Shown here in pieces: positions 14,490 to 22,851 of a DNA stretch of 23,209 nt. This DNA comes from CAIZGX01 sp964385405 (GTDB lineage: Bacteria > Bacteroidota > Bacteroidia > Flavobacteriales_D > Sanyastnellaceae). The stretch is taken from NCBI GenBank assembly GCA_964385405.1, contig CAYLOT010000029.1:1-23209 (forward strand), read 5' to 3'. The notes beneath the pieces are model-generated. The model was not told the DNA's origin. It saw only the letters and a program-made list of their open reading frames with translations, and ran no database searches. Each line of letters starts with the position of its first letter. The stretch's first letter is position 1. Made by a program: the position numbers and the translations under genes.

Positions 14490-14962
14490 GCTGTCCAATG
14501 AAGGGTAATAAATTCTTTCAATTCTTTTCGCGCTCGGAAGAGTGTCACTTTCACCATGGATTCTGATAGTCCAGTTATCTCCCCTATTTCAGCGTATGAA
14601 TAGTCTTCATAATCTCGAAGCAAAATCAATTGTTTTTGTTGAAGGCTCAACCGTTCCAATCCTTCGTCTATCAATGCCTTCAACTCACCGCTGTGATCTT
14701 GCTCGGTAACTTCCGTAATAACAGAAATATTCTTTTTCAACTTCTCTCTGCGCGACCAATCAATGACTGCGTTGTATGACGAAGTAAACAAATACGACTT
14801 TGCTTTACTCGCTTCAACATCGTCTTTTTTCTTCCACAACTTCTCATACACATCTTGCACAATGTCCTCTGCCAACTCTTTGTCGCGCACTAACTTCAAT
14901 ACAAACCCGAAGATTCGGTCAGACCATAGGTCAACAGCTTCATTGTATTCTCTAATGCTCAT
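14486..14962 (-). CDS. ECF-family RNA polymerase sigma factor
   Basis: This 158-residue alternative sigma factor directs RNA polymerase to a dedicated promoter set. Region 2 spans about 10-75 with the core-binding block AEDIVQDVYEKLW (31-43) and the R/K-rich DNA-melting part (SYNAVIDWSRREKLKK). Region 4 (about 100-150) has the helix-turn-helix YSYAEIGEITGLSESMVKVTLFRARKELKEF. Length is normal for a minimal ECF sigma. It is encoded between two related membrane proteins: the upstream one ends 68 bases before this start, the downstream one overlaps its stop by four bases. Activity is probably controlled by the latter. A TAACTTTT word upstream is a possible weak -7 element. Confidence 0.93.
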   Translation of the reverse strand: MSIREYNEAVDLWSDRIFGFVLKLVRDKELAEDIVQDVYEKLWKKKDDVEASKAKSYLFTSSYNAVIDWSRREKLKKNISVITEVTEQDHSGELKALIDEGLERLSLQQKQLILLRDYEDYSYAEIGEITGLSESMVKVTLFRARKELKEFITLHWTA

Positions 14963-15030
14963 TCGACAAAACCAAGACGTTCCAACTTAATAAAAGTTAC
15001 AAGACTCAAAGAAATAATTTGCCATCTCCA

Positions 15031-15594
15031 TTATTTGCGAAGCTCAGATCGGCGCTCTCTGCGGGATTTCCTATTGTTCTTCATTCGACTCAATTTATCG
15101 AAGAACCTTTTACCTACTCCTTTCTTCATGGAAGAATTGATACTTGCTCGAGTCATTTGATTAACTGCATTGGAATCATTACTCGCATTGAATAATGTAT
15201 CTTGATTCATTGTTTTCAAAGAATCTGTGCTTGTTGAATCAGCGCCAGGCAATGTAACATCTCCTCCTCCCAACGGGAAGCCTCCCCATGACGGAGATCC
15301 GAATCCTGGATATCCCCATTGATCCAAATAAATAACTCCTCCACAGCCGTAGAAAGGATAATTATAGGCGAAAAAATTAAGCGGGAAATGCCAATCCCCT
15401 GTTATCAAGAAAATTGTATCGCGCTGCTCAACTTTTTTTTCAATCCTCTTTTCTGGACGTTGGTACTCGTAGACAATCGGAGCAGGCTCTTCAGGAATAA
15501 CAATCATTGCACGAAGCGCTATCAAGAGACCCCATGCTAAAAACATCAAACCAATCCTTATGTATGTTCCTAGTATTTCCTTTCGAAGCTCCAT
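15031..15594 (-). CDS. Membrane protein, headless paralogue of the putative anti-sigma factor
   Basis: The 187-residue protein has only about 11 residues before its membrane segment (about 12-33), so it lacks the 67-residue cytoplasmic head of the protein at 13719-14489. From the membrane outward the two are clearly related: VIPEEPAPIVYEYQRPEK (32-49) and VEQRDTIFLITGDW (55-68) match the same blocks there, and both continue into a DSTS-rich periplasmic stretch and a basic C-terminus (here KSRRERRSELRK). The middle contains a Gly/Pro/Trp-rich segment (GYPGFGSPSWGGFPLGGG). It lies directly upstream of the ECF sigma gene on the same strand. I do not know its family; a partner or modulator of the sigma/anti-sigma pair is an inference from location and homology. 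Confidence 0.7.
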   Translation of the reverse strand: MELRKEILGTYIRIGLMFLAWGLLIALRAMIVIPEEPAPIVYEYQRPEKRIEKKVEQRDTIFLITGDWHFPLNFFAYNYPFYGCGGVIYLDQWGYPGFGSPSWGGFPLGGGDVTLPGADSTSTDSLKTMNQDTLFNASNDSNAVNQMTRASINSSMKKGVGKRFFDKLSRMKNNRKSRRERRSELRK

Positions 15595-15693
15595 TATGTA
15601 ATAGACTTGCGTTTTATCAAAAAAGTTTCCTCGTTGCGAAAAATCGTGACTAAACTCACTTAAAGATTTCGAATCAACTCCTACTTTCGTATT

Positions 15694-17289
15694 ATGAGAA
15701 TCCTGTCAGTATTCATGCTCGTATTCTTGTCGCTTCATACAGCTGCGCAAGAATTTCCGTACACAGTTGTTTTAAATCCGGTCTATTCGAGTCCAGATAT
15801 TGCGTTGCAATCTTACGCTTACGGAATTTGGGAAAACAGAGTATTACTCATAGGCGGAAGAAAAGACGGCCTTCATCAACGCCAACCTTTCGCATCTTTC
15901 GCTGCAGATGGAATGCCCTGTAACATTTCAATATTAGATTTAAACAACTACTCTTCAACTCCAGTTGAATTCGATATTATTGATACTCAGTTAGCAGAAC
16001 AGTTCTCTTCCACCAATATTCAATTTTATCAGACCGATAGCATTCTGTGGCTGGTGGGGGGATATGGTTATAGTGCAACCACACAAGATCACGTGACTTA
16101 TCCGATGCTTACTGCAATTAACTTGAAGACCTTCTTTGAGGCTCAAGACAACGGGACCTTTGCCTTTCCAAGCTTTCAATATCTAATCGATGATCGCTTT
16201 GCTGTGACTGGAGGATCTTTAAAAAAATTGAATGGCGTTTATTACTTAGCTGGCGGACATAAGTTTGAAGGACGATATAACCCCATGAACGGTCCATCCT
16301 TTACGCAGACCTACACGGAAAAAATATCGAGATTTATTCCTACGTTAACTGAAAGCGGAATTCAAGTGGAATGGTTGCCCGAATTCAGTGATCCAGCTTT
16401 GCTTCATAGAAGAGATCTAAATGTGGTGGAAGGAATTGATTCTAACGGACAAATGAATTTCACACTATTCAGCGGGGTGTTTCAGCAAGTGGCTGACTTG
16501 CCATTTATGAATTGTGTTGAAGTGAATGAACAAGGAATTTCAGAAGTCCCCGAGTTTCAACATTTACTGAATCAGTATCACACCGCCCATGTTTCTTTGT
16601 ACGACGAGGTGCTACAAAAACAACATTATTTGTTTCTTGGTGGAATTTCAGAGTACTACTATGAAGGTGATGTTCTCACACAAAATGTCGATGTGCCTTT
16701 CACGAAGAACATTGCCTGTGTTACGCGCAATGCGAACAATCAATGGGTGGAAGAATTGAATCCTTCGGTCTTGCCTGCATTCCTTGGCTCGAGTTCAGAA
16801 ATTATTTTAAATCAGAACTTACCATTCATCGAAGGAGATATCATCAACTTGAATTCGGCTTACGACGGCAGTGAAATTTTATTGGGACACATGCTCGGTG
16901 GGATCCGCAGCACAGGGCAAAACATTTTCTGGACGAATAACGGAACACAAAGTGCACCAAACGACACACTTTATGAGGTTTGGTTGGTTCCGAATTCAGT
17001 TGATGTTGCTTCAGCGCATGCACTTCCAAAGAATGTATTTACTATTTATCCGAACCCTACTAGTGGAAAATTCCGTATTGAATTTTCATGTTCTAAAAAT
17101 TGCGATGTGGAATTAACAGCATTCAATTCAAATGGAAAGCAAATCGCGCATGACAAACTTGGGAATTTCCCGCCAGGAAAGCATAGCGATGAAAACCGTT
17201 GGAAAATCTTCGAACATCCCGGCACTTATGTTCTTCAACTTAAATTAGGAGAAGAAATCATTACTCAGAAATTATTGGTCGAACCTTAA
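15694..17289 (+). CDS. Secreted Kelch-like protein with T9SS type A sorting domain
   Basis: This 531-residue exported protein has a signal peptide (about 1-19, ...HTAAQ). The main part shows spaced GG-containing beta blades (LLIGGRKDG, LWLVGGYGYS, YYLAGGHKFEG, YLFLGGISEYYY, LGHMLGGIRS), consistent with a Kelch-type propeller. The C-terminal 80 residues are a T9SS type A sorting domain, beginning FTIYPNPTSGKFRIEF and ending TYVLQLKLGEEIITQKLLVEP, so the protein should be delivered to the cell surface by T9SS. No catalytic residues are recognised. The ATG at 15694 directly starts the signal peptide; TACTTTCG eleven bases upstream resembles a weak -7 element. Its stop overlaps the iron transporter gene on the other strand by four bases. 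Confidence 0.85.
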   Translation: MRILSVFMLVFLSLHTAAQEFPYTVVLNPVYSSPDIALQSYAYGIWENRVLLIGGRKDGLHQRQPFASFAADGMPCNISILDLNNYSSTPVEFDIIDTQLAEQFSSTNIQFYQTDSILWLVGGYGYSATTQDHVTYPMLTAINLKTFFEAQDNGTFAFPSFQYLIDDRFAVTGGSLKKLNGVYYLAGGHKFEGRYNPMNGPSFTQTYTEKISRFIPTLTESGIQVEWLPEFSDPALLHRRDLNVVEGIDSNGQMNFTLFSGVFQQVADLPFMNCVEVNEQGISEVPEFQHLLNQYHTAHVSLYDEVLQKQHYLFLGGISEYYYEGDVLTQNVDVPFTKNIACVTRNANNQWVEELNPSVLPAFLGSSSEIILNQNLPFIEGDIINLNSAYDGSEILLGHMLGGIRSTGQNIFWTNNGTQSAPNDTLYEVWLVPNSVDVASAHALPKNVFTIYPNPTSGKFRIEFSCSKNCDVELTAFNSNGKQIAHDKLGNFPPGKHSDENRWKIFEHPGTYVLQLKLGEEIITQKLLVEP

Positions 17290-18383
17290 CCGAGAGAGAC
17301 TCCGATCAACGATCCGATTCCGTAGGTAATGGCAGCCGCAATTAATCCAAACAACACTTGTCTGAATCCGCTGTACCAAACGCTTCTTCCTGTAAAGAGT
17401 GTAATTGCAGCACCAATTCCAAATAAACCTAGCGCACTGCAAGCGGCGCTCAGGAGAATGGCTTTAAATCCTGTTGTGAAGAAAAACGGAATCACCGGAA
17501 TAATAGCTCCCATGATAAACAAAAAGAATGAAGAGTACGCCGCTTCCATAGCCGAGCCCTTCAATTCTTCCGCATTAATTCCCAATTCTTCTTTCACCAA
17601 AATATCTAATGCTTGATCTTTATTTTGCATGATTGAAGCCGCCATTTCTCTTGCTTGAGATTCAGGTATTCCCTTCGCCATATAGATCAAAGCAATTTCT
17701 TGTTGCTCACCTTCTGGATTTATCTCTAACTCTTCCGCTTCCAATTCCATTTGATTTTCAGAAAGCTCTTGCGAAGACTTCACGCTTATCCATTCACCCA
17801 ATGCCATCGAAAGAGCACCTGCTAACATGCCTGCAAGTCCAGTCATCAGTACAGGACCGCTTCCAGCACTTGCCCCAGCAACACCCATGACCAAGCTGAA
17901 GTTTGAAACCAATCCGTCGTTTCCTCCCAAGACCGCAGCTCGAATAGCATTTCCTCCAACATTGCGATGACGTTTTTCAAATCGCGCTAAAGAGGAACCC
18001 GCAATGTTTTTATTCGAATGAAGAATATTGCGAAGAATGGAAACATGCGCTGTATCTGAAATTGAATTTTGCATGTTCTGTTTCTTGCGTGCATTCAAGA
18101 CGCCTGCAGACAATCCCTTTTCAGTATCTAACAGCACACCCAAGACATAATCATATCCGAATATCTTTCCAATTCTTCTCAATATCTTCGCTCTTCCTGA
18201 AGGCCCAGGCAAAGCATTTTCAGGAAGACCTTTACTCTTCAAAAAAGCCTTCGCGTGTCCCATTTCAATCTCACTCATCTCACGAAAGACATGCGCAACA
18301 TTCGAATCTTCTTCATGCTCCGCTAACAGGGCATATAAAAATGAAGCATCAACTTCGGTTTGAATACTCGATAAGTTTTCCAT
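17286..18383 (-). CDS. Ferritin-like/VIT1-CCC1 fusion, membrane iron (or manganese) transporter
   Basis: The 365-residue protein joins an N-terminal ferritin/rubrerythrin-like domain (about 1-130; E10, E22, E25, E40 and H43 in EIEMGHA are candidate iron ligands) to a VIT1/CCC1 transporter domain. The latter has the hallmark first membrane helix GGNDGLVSNFSLVMGVAGA (153-171), the second GMLAGALSMALGEWISVKSSQE (185-206), a Glu-rich cytoplasmic stretch (ELSENQMELEAEELE...) that binds metal in plant VIT1, and three C-terminal helices. By analogy with MbfA it should export or store-route Fe(II). I chose the ATG at 18383; an in-frame upstream start would add 12 residues unlike the family. Divergent from the CotH operon, with about 90 bases between them. 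Confidence 0.87.
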   Translation of the reverse strand: MENLSSIQTEVDASFLYALLAEHEEDSNVAHVFREMSEIEMGHAKAFLKSKGLPENALPGPSGRAKILRRIGKIFGYDYVLGVLLDTEKGLSAGVLNARKKQNMQNSISDTAHVSILRNILHSNKNIAGSSLARFEKRHRNVGGNAIRAAVLGGNDGLVSNFSLVMGVAGASAGSGPVLMTGLAGMLAGALSMALGEWISVKSSQELSENQMELEAEELEINPEGEQQEIALIYMAKGIPESQAREMAASIMQNKDQALDILVKEELGINAEELKGSAMEAAYSSFFLFIMGAIIPVIPFFFTTGFKAILLSAACSALGLFGIGAAITLFTGRSVWYSGFRQVLFGLIAAAITYGIGSLIGVSLG

Positions 18384-18473
18384 AAGATAAATTTTCCTGC
18401 AAGGTCGCAGAAAAATCAAGCAAAAGCAAATATGTAACTTCTGCGTTAAATTAGCCGTTCACTTGCTCTAAGA

Positions 18474-20654
18474 ATGAGAAATATATATAGCTTGTTACTA
18501 CTTACGTTTATGGCTGCCCGTGCATTCGGACAAGTTGATCATTGGGAAACTGTTATTTACGATACCCTTGAATGGCACTACCTTGTTCCCGACGCAAGCA
18601 CACCGAGCAATTGGATTGATCCAAGTTTCGATGATGATGCGTGGCCAAATGGAAATGGAGGATTCGGTTTCGGAGATGGAGACGATGGGACTATAATTCC
18701 ATCAGGAACCATTTCCGCGTATCAGCGCATTCATTTCAACATAAACGACTGGAATGAAATTTCGAAGTTCATATTGAATATGGATTACGACGATGGCTAT
18801 GTTGCTTACTTAAATGGAACTGAAATTTCCCGTTCAAATATCACTTCTTCTGGACAACCTGCTTGGAACCAAGGGGCAGACGGACAACATGAGGCCAACA
18901 TGTATCAAGGTGGAAATCCCGATGAAGTTATATTTCTTACCCATGACTATTTATCCATCTTAAATAATGGTGACAATGTCCTTTGCATTGAAACACACAA
19001 TATCTCGGTAAACTCTCAAGATATAACCTCACGCGCTTTCCTGCACATTGGTTTAACAACATCCAATACCTATTTCGGTCCAACGCCATCTTGGTTTACC
19101 CCTCCATTCGAATTCGTTTCATCTACCCTTCCTATTATAGTTTTAAACACCTACGGCGTTGACATTCCTGACGAGCCTAAAATCGATGCTGAGATGGGAA
19201 TTATATTCAATGGTGAAGGTGAAGTCAACCATTTGAATGACTCCTTAAATGAATTTTTTGGACTCATAGCCATTGAAACCAGAGGTTCTTCTTCAAGCGG
19301 ATTTCCTGCAAAATCATACGGACTTGAAACGCGCGGTCCGGATAGTGTAAACTACAACGCGTCTATTTTCAACTGGCCGGCAGATAATGATTGGATTCTC
19401 TATGCACCTTATACCGATAAGGCCATGATTCGAAATGTTCTGACCTATCATTTAGGTAATGAAATGGGACGTTGGACACCAAGAACGAAACTCTGCGAAC
19501 TCGTATTAAACGGTGAGTACATGGGCATATACGTCTTCATGGAAAGAATAAAACAAAATCCGGGGAGAGTAAATATTGATGAACTATTGCCGAACGATAC
19601 ATTGAACAACGAGCTCACTGGAGGTTATATTCTCAAAGTAGACAAGACAACAGCAGGCGGAGTAATTGCATGGGACTCCCCCTATCCTGCCCAAGCTCCT
19701 AGCAATGCAACTATCGGCATACAACTTCACGACCCTGAACTCTTCGAACTACATCCAACACAATTAAATTACATTCAAACCTACTTCACCGATTGGGAAG
19801 ACGCTCTTGTTTCACCAAATTTTACTGATCCCGTTCTTGGATATCGGAATTTCATAGATGTCCCTTCATTCATTGACTTTTTTCTTGTCAATGAAGTATC
19901 CAAAAATGTCGATGGATACCGCATCTCCTCATTCTTCTACAAAGAACGATTTAGTGAAGGAAATAAATTAGTGGCAGGGCCCCTTTGGGATTTCAATATT
20001 GCTTGGGGGAACTCTAATTATTGCGAAGGGGGTGCAACATACGGTTGGGAAATAAATTTCAATGAAGTTTGCATTGGAGGAAATAACCCTTCTTGGTGGA
20101 ATCGTTTACTAGATGACAGCTCATACGCAAACGAAGTTCATTGCCGATGGAATGAATTGCGTACCACACTGCTCGACACAACCTATCTGTATAACTACAT
20201 CGACAGCCTTGCTCAAATTTTGGAGGTTCCTGCTACACGTCACTATCAGCGCTGGCCCATTTTGGGAAACTATGTGTGGCCGAACAATTACGTTGGCACC
20301 ACTTACCAAGAAGAGGTCAATTATTTGAAATTGTGGATTGGCGAACGCATCGCATGGATGGACGCAAACATGTTCGGCACGTGTGACACATCGGTGAATA
20401 TTTCCGATTTGAATAATGTTCCTTTCCATATTTATCCGAACCCAACAAACGACATTTTACATGTTGAAACGCCCTTTGACAAAAACTTTGAAATAATAGT
20501 TTACACAACACAAGGTACATTGTTACAACGTGTTCAAAGAGCGAATGCTACGCGCACATCAATCTCTCTTGCTAATCTTCCAAAAGGAATGTATTTCATT
20601 CAAATTAAAAACGACAGTCAATCGTTGATCACTCAGAAAATTATCGTACAATGA
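18474..20654 (+). CDS. CotH-kinase family secreted protein with T9SS type A sorting domain
   Basis: CotH proteins are atypical protein kinases; spore-coat CotH phosphorylates coat proteins. This 726-residue product has a signal peptide (1-20), an N-terminal beta-sandwich (about 22-195; DGYVAYLNGTEISRSN), the CotH core (about 218-560) and a T9SS type A sorting domain (from FHIYPNPTNDIL to the end). Core motifs seen: FPAKSYGLET (277-286), the NDWILYAPYTDKAMIRNVL block (305-323), ELVLNGEYMGIYVFMERIK (342-360), GGYILKVDK (383-391) and the metal/ATP-type PLWDFNIAWGN. It opens a tight operon: its TGA overlaps the next ATG as ATGA. The weak upstream word TAAATTAG (18447-18454) is one mismatch from the -7 element. 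Surface-exposed kinase or structural protein; substrate unknown. Confidence 0.87.
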   Translation: MRNIYSLLLLTFMAARAFGQVDHWETVIYDTLEWHYLVPDASTPSNWIDPSFDDDAWPNGNGGFGFGDGDDGTIIPSGTISAYQRIHFNINDWNEISKFILNMDYDDGYVAYLNGTEISRSNITSSGQPAWNQGADGQHEANMYQGGNPDEVIFLTHDYLSILNNGDNVLCIETHNISVNSQDITSRAFLHIGLTTSNTYFGPTPSWFTPPFEFVSSTLPIIVLNTYGVDIPDEPKIDAEMGIIFNGEGEVNHLNDSLNEFFGLIAIETRGSSSSGFPAKSYGLETRGPDSVNYNASIFNWPADNDWILYAPYTDKAMIRNVLTYHLGNEMGRWTPRTKLCELVLNGEYMGIYVFMERIKQNPGRVNIDELLPNDTLNNELTGGYILKVDKTTAGGVIAWDSPYPAQAPSNATIGIQLHDPELFELHPTQLNYIQTYFTDWEDALVSPNFTDPVLGYRNFIDVPSFIDFFLVNEVSKNVDGYRISSFFYKERFSEGNKLVAGPLWDFNIAWGNSNYCEGGATYGWEINFNEVCIGGNNPSWWNRLLDDSSYANEVHCRWNELRTTLLDTTYLYNYIDSLAQILEVPATRHYQRWPILGNYVWPNNYVGTTYQEEVNYLKLWIGERIAWMDANMFGTCDTSVNISDLNNVPFHIYPNPTNDILHVETPFDKNFEIIVYTTQGTLLQRVQRANATRTSISLANLPKGMYFIQIKNDSQSLITQKIIVQ

Positions 20655-21406
20655 AAATAAAATCATTATTCCTTGCAGCTCTTGTTGCCTTTGTCTTTTC
20701 ATCTTGCGAAAAAATCGCGGGCCCAGGTGGAACCTCTTCTATTACCGGAACTGTAACGGGAATCAACGAGAGTTATGGACAATACGAAACCATTGAAATT
20801 ACCGTTACTCCAGGAAGCCTTTTAGAGCATGGCGATTACTTCATTGTGAATCAGCTTTCCGGAGTAAACTATTATTTCTACTTTAGTAATCCGGTTTGGG
20901 TTACGAGTGCAGATCCAGAGCTTCAAGGGAGAACAGGGGTCCAAATTGAATTTTCCTACGACGATACTGATCTCGATATTGCGATTAAAGTTAACTCGGC
21001 TTTAAATGAGAATCTTGCAGAAGGATTCAACATTAGCCTTAGTGGTGATATCATCACACTAACAGCCACAGAAATGGGAAATATTCCCGATCCTGACGAT
21101 GTTTCAACGTCTTTTTTGGTCGATGTATCTAATCAGGGAGAAGTTAGTTTAATAGGAGAAGAAACTCCCATGACAGACCTTCGCGTATACCTATGTTACG
21201 GTGAAAATGAAATGTACGATGAATCAACTAGAACAGGCGAAAACGGCGCTTTCGCATTTAGAAATCTTCAAATTGGAAAATACTCAGTGTATGTTTTATC
21301 GAAGGACAGCAGCACCCAAGAGTATACCATTCCCGTTCGAAAAGAAATAGAGATTACTGCCGAAGGAAGCGTTTTTGAAGTTGGAAACTTATTCATCAAT
21401 CATTAA
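20651..21406 (+). CDS. Lipoprotein with carboxypeptidase-regulatory-like (beta-sandwich) C-domain
   Basis: The 251-residue product starts with a lipoprotein signal (AFVFSSC; acylated Cys19). The mature protein is acidic and beta-rich. Its C-terminal about 85 residues (PMTDLRVYLCYGENEMYDES then TGENGAFAFRNLQIGKYSVYVLS) have the pattern of a carboxypeptidase regulatory-like or SdrD-B-like domain, which usually serves as a structural or binding module. It sits between the CotH-type protein and the DUF2490 barrel, with overlaps at both ends (ATGA and TAATG), implying a common complex or pathway at the outer membrane. Function unknown. Confidence 0.75.
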   Translation: MKIKSLFLAALVAFVFSSCEKIAGPGGTSSITGTVTGINESYGQYETIEITVTPGSLLEHGDYFIVNQLSGVNYYFYFSNPVWVTSADPELQGRTGVQIEFSYDDTDLDIAIKVNSALNENLAEGFNISLSGDIITLTATEMGNIPDPDDVSTSFLVDVSNQGEVSLIGEETPMTDLRVYLCYGENEMYDESTRTGENGAFAFRNLQIGKYSVYVLSKDSSTQEYTIPVRKEIEITAEGSVFEVGNLFINH

Positions 21407-22161
21407 TGAAACGCATTGCCATTTTAATAATGCTTATTGCCCCGAGCTTATCTTGGGCACAAAACGATTTTTTCAATCGATACGAAGTTGGCATTAAAAT
21501 AAAGCCTGCAAAGCGCTTTACTGCATCGCTTTCGGGACAATACCGTTGGAACGTTTCTGAAAGGCTCTATTCCAAAACATTATTCACTACTCGCTTGAAA
21601 TACGATATTGCGAAACCCTTGTCGATTTTAGCAACCTACAGAAGAACCTGGATGCCGAATGAGTTTTTCTATTTAGACAATCAAGAAAACACATACGGAC
21701 ATCGCTTTGCGGTTGGATTCTCTTGGGACATTTTAAGAACAATCAAACCAAAGGCGAAATCAAGTATTAAGTACACCTCTCAGTACCAAAAAGAATTCTT
21801 CAAGTATAAACGCGAGCGAATATTTTGGAGAAATCGATTATCGCTAGACCTTCACATTGGTTTGAAAAGAATGACTCCTTTTTTGAGTGCAGAAAACTTT
21901 TTACGAACTAATGAATATTACCAACTCGTAAACGGTGTTGCAGTAACATCAGGAGCTGTGACCGAAATGCGATATGGCTTCGGATTAAATTTCGATTTGC
22001 CAAATAATCACGAATTTCAGATCGGAGGACTTTACCGAAATTTGAAGACGAAAAAGAATGATGCATGGGTAATGCAAGTGGATTACTTCTATACGATAGA
22101 AAAGAAAAAGGCTAAGGCTAAGGCTAAAACTCCAACCACCATCGGAGTTCCGGAGTTTTAA
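21406..22161 (+). CDS. DUF2490 outer-membrane beta-barrel protein
   Basis: The 251-residue product has a signal peptide (to about A18-Q19, ...SWAQ) and the DUF2490 layout: NDFFNRYEVGIKIK after the signal, then alternating strands (FTASLSGQYRWNVS, LKYDIAKPLSILATYRRTW, RFAVGFSWDIL, RNRLSLDLHIGLK, MRYGFGLNFDL, HEFQIGGLYRNLK, WVMQVDYFYTIEKK). A short KAKAKAK tail comes from three in-phase AAGGCT codon pairs. DUF2490 proteins are predicted outer-membrane barrels of unknown function. Its ATG shares one base with the previous stop, so it is the third gene of the CotH operon. Confidence 0.8.
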   Translation: MKRIAILIMLIAPSLSWAQNDFFNRYEVGIKIKPAKRFTASLSGQYRWNVSERLYSKTLFTTRLKYDIAKPLSILATYRRTWMPNEFFYLDNQENTYGHRFAVGFSWDILRTIKPKAKSSIKYTSQYQKEFFKYKRERIFWRNRLSLDLHIGLKRMTPFLSAENFLRTNEYYQLVNGVAVTSGAVTEMRYGFGLNFDLPNNHEFQIGGLYRNLKTKKNDAWVMQVDYFYTIEKKKAKAKAKTPTTIGVPEF

Positions 22162-22169
22162 TATCTTTA
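22162..22169 (+). promoter_or_regulatory. Possible -7 promoter element before the 22174 lipoprotein
   Basis: TATCTTTA is one mismatch from TAnnTTTG and ends four bases before the ATG at 22174. It begins immediately after the stop of the DUF2490 gene, so the lipoprotein could have its own short-leader transcript in addition to operon read-through. Confidence 0.4.
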
Positions 22170-22173
22170 TCGA

Positions 22174-22800
22174 ATGAAGAATCGCATCGCATTCACTTTA
22201 TTTCTCGCTGTAGTTCTTAGTTCTTGCAGCATTGAAAAAAGAGTTTATCAATCGGGTTATTACATTTCCGGTAGAAACTCATCCCATGATGATGTTGATA
22301 TTCCCAAGGAAACAAAGCCTATTGTCTTTGAACAGTTACACACCATAAAAAAAGCATCTGAAGCAGTTGTTGTCCCAACTGAAGAACATTTAACTTCAAC
22401 TTTGCCGTTAAATTATTCTGACTCAATAATAAAAGACAACAATCTTTCAGATATTATCCAGACGAATAAAATTCTGACCAGAACTTATTCCGACTCCATT
22501 CCTGACGAGGGAAAAGTACTTTTAGTTAAATACGAAAAAAACCACAAGGCAAAAAAGAAAATAAAAAAAATTGGATTTTACCCTTTCATTATAACTACGT
22601 TCGGATTTTTAATGACATGGATTTTTGTTATCCCTTGGCTTTATGGATCATTGAGCAATGATTCTGTCTTTTTTACTTTTGTGTTTATATTCCTTTTCGG
22701 GTTAATATTCTTAATTCCTTTATGTATTGCATACATTATTCTTTCCTTTATAACGAAGAAACAGCGTCGAAAACTCAGACGAATGGGATTGGTCAAATAA
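22174..22800 (+). CDS. Lipoprotein-signal protein with two C-terminal membrane helices
   Basis: This is a 208-residue product with a lipoprotein signal (LAVVLSSCSIEKRVYQSGYY; Cys18). The SCSIEKRVYQSGYY type of start followed by a polar stretch is common in small Bacteroidota membrane lipoproteins. After a polar region of about 105 residues come a lysine-rich run (KAKKKIKKI) and two hydrophobic helices (about 136-157 and 166-193), then a basic cytoplasmic tail (KKQRRKLRRMG). Function unknown. It follows the DUF2490 gene by 12 bases. Its TAA is part of the small hairpin TAAGA-ATA-TCTTA (22798-22810). Confidence 0.72.
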   Translation: MKNRIAFTLFLAVVLSSCSIEKRVYQSGYYISGRNSSHDDVDIPKETKPIVFEQLHTIKKASEAVVVPTEEHLTSTLPLNYSDSIIKDNNLSDIIQTNKILTRTYSDSIPDEGKVLLVKYEKNHKAKKKIKKIGFYPFIITTFGFLMTWIFVIPWLYGSLSNDSVFFTFVFIFLFGLIFLIPLCIAYIILSFITKKQRRKLRRMGLVK

Positions 22801-22851
22801 GAATATCTTACCTTCTATTACCCCTTCCTCTCCTCACTTCCCTTTTTCCAA
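22801..22851. other. Pyrimidine-rich stretch leading into array 3
   Basis: No gene is visible. The tract shares the words TTACCTTCT (22808-22816) and CTATTACC (22815-22822) with the pyrimidine-rich tract near array 2 (13533-13541 and 13530-13537). The hairpin TAAGA-ATA-TCTTA (22798-22810) overlaps its start. Confidence 0.4.

Noticed and set aside
22108..22128. Short AAGGCT tandem repeat
   Set aside because: Three in-frame copies encode a Lys-Ala tail of the DUF2490 protein; this looks like simple slippage within a coding region.
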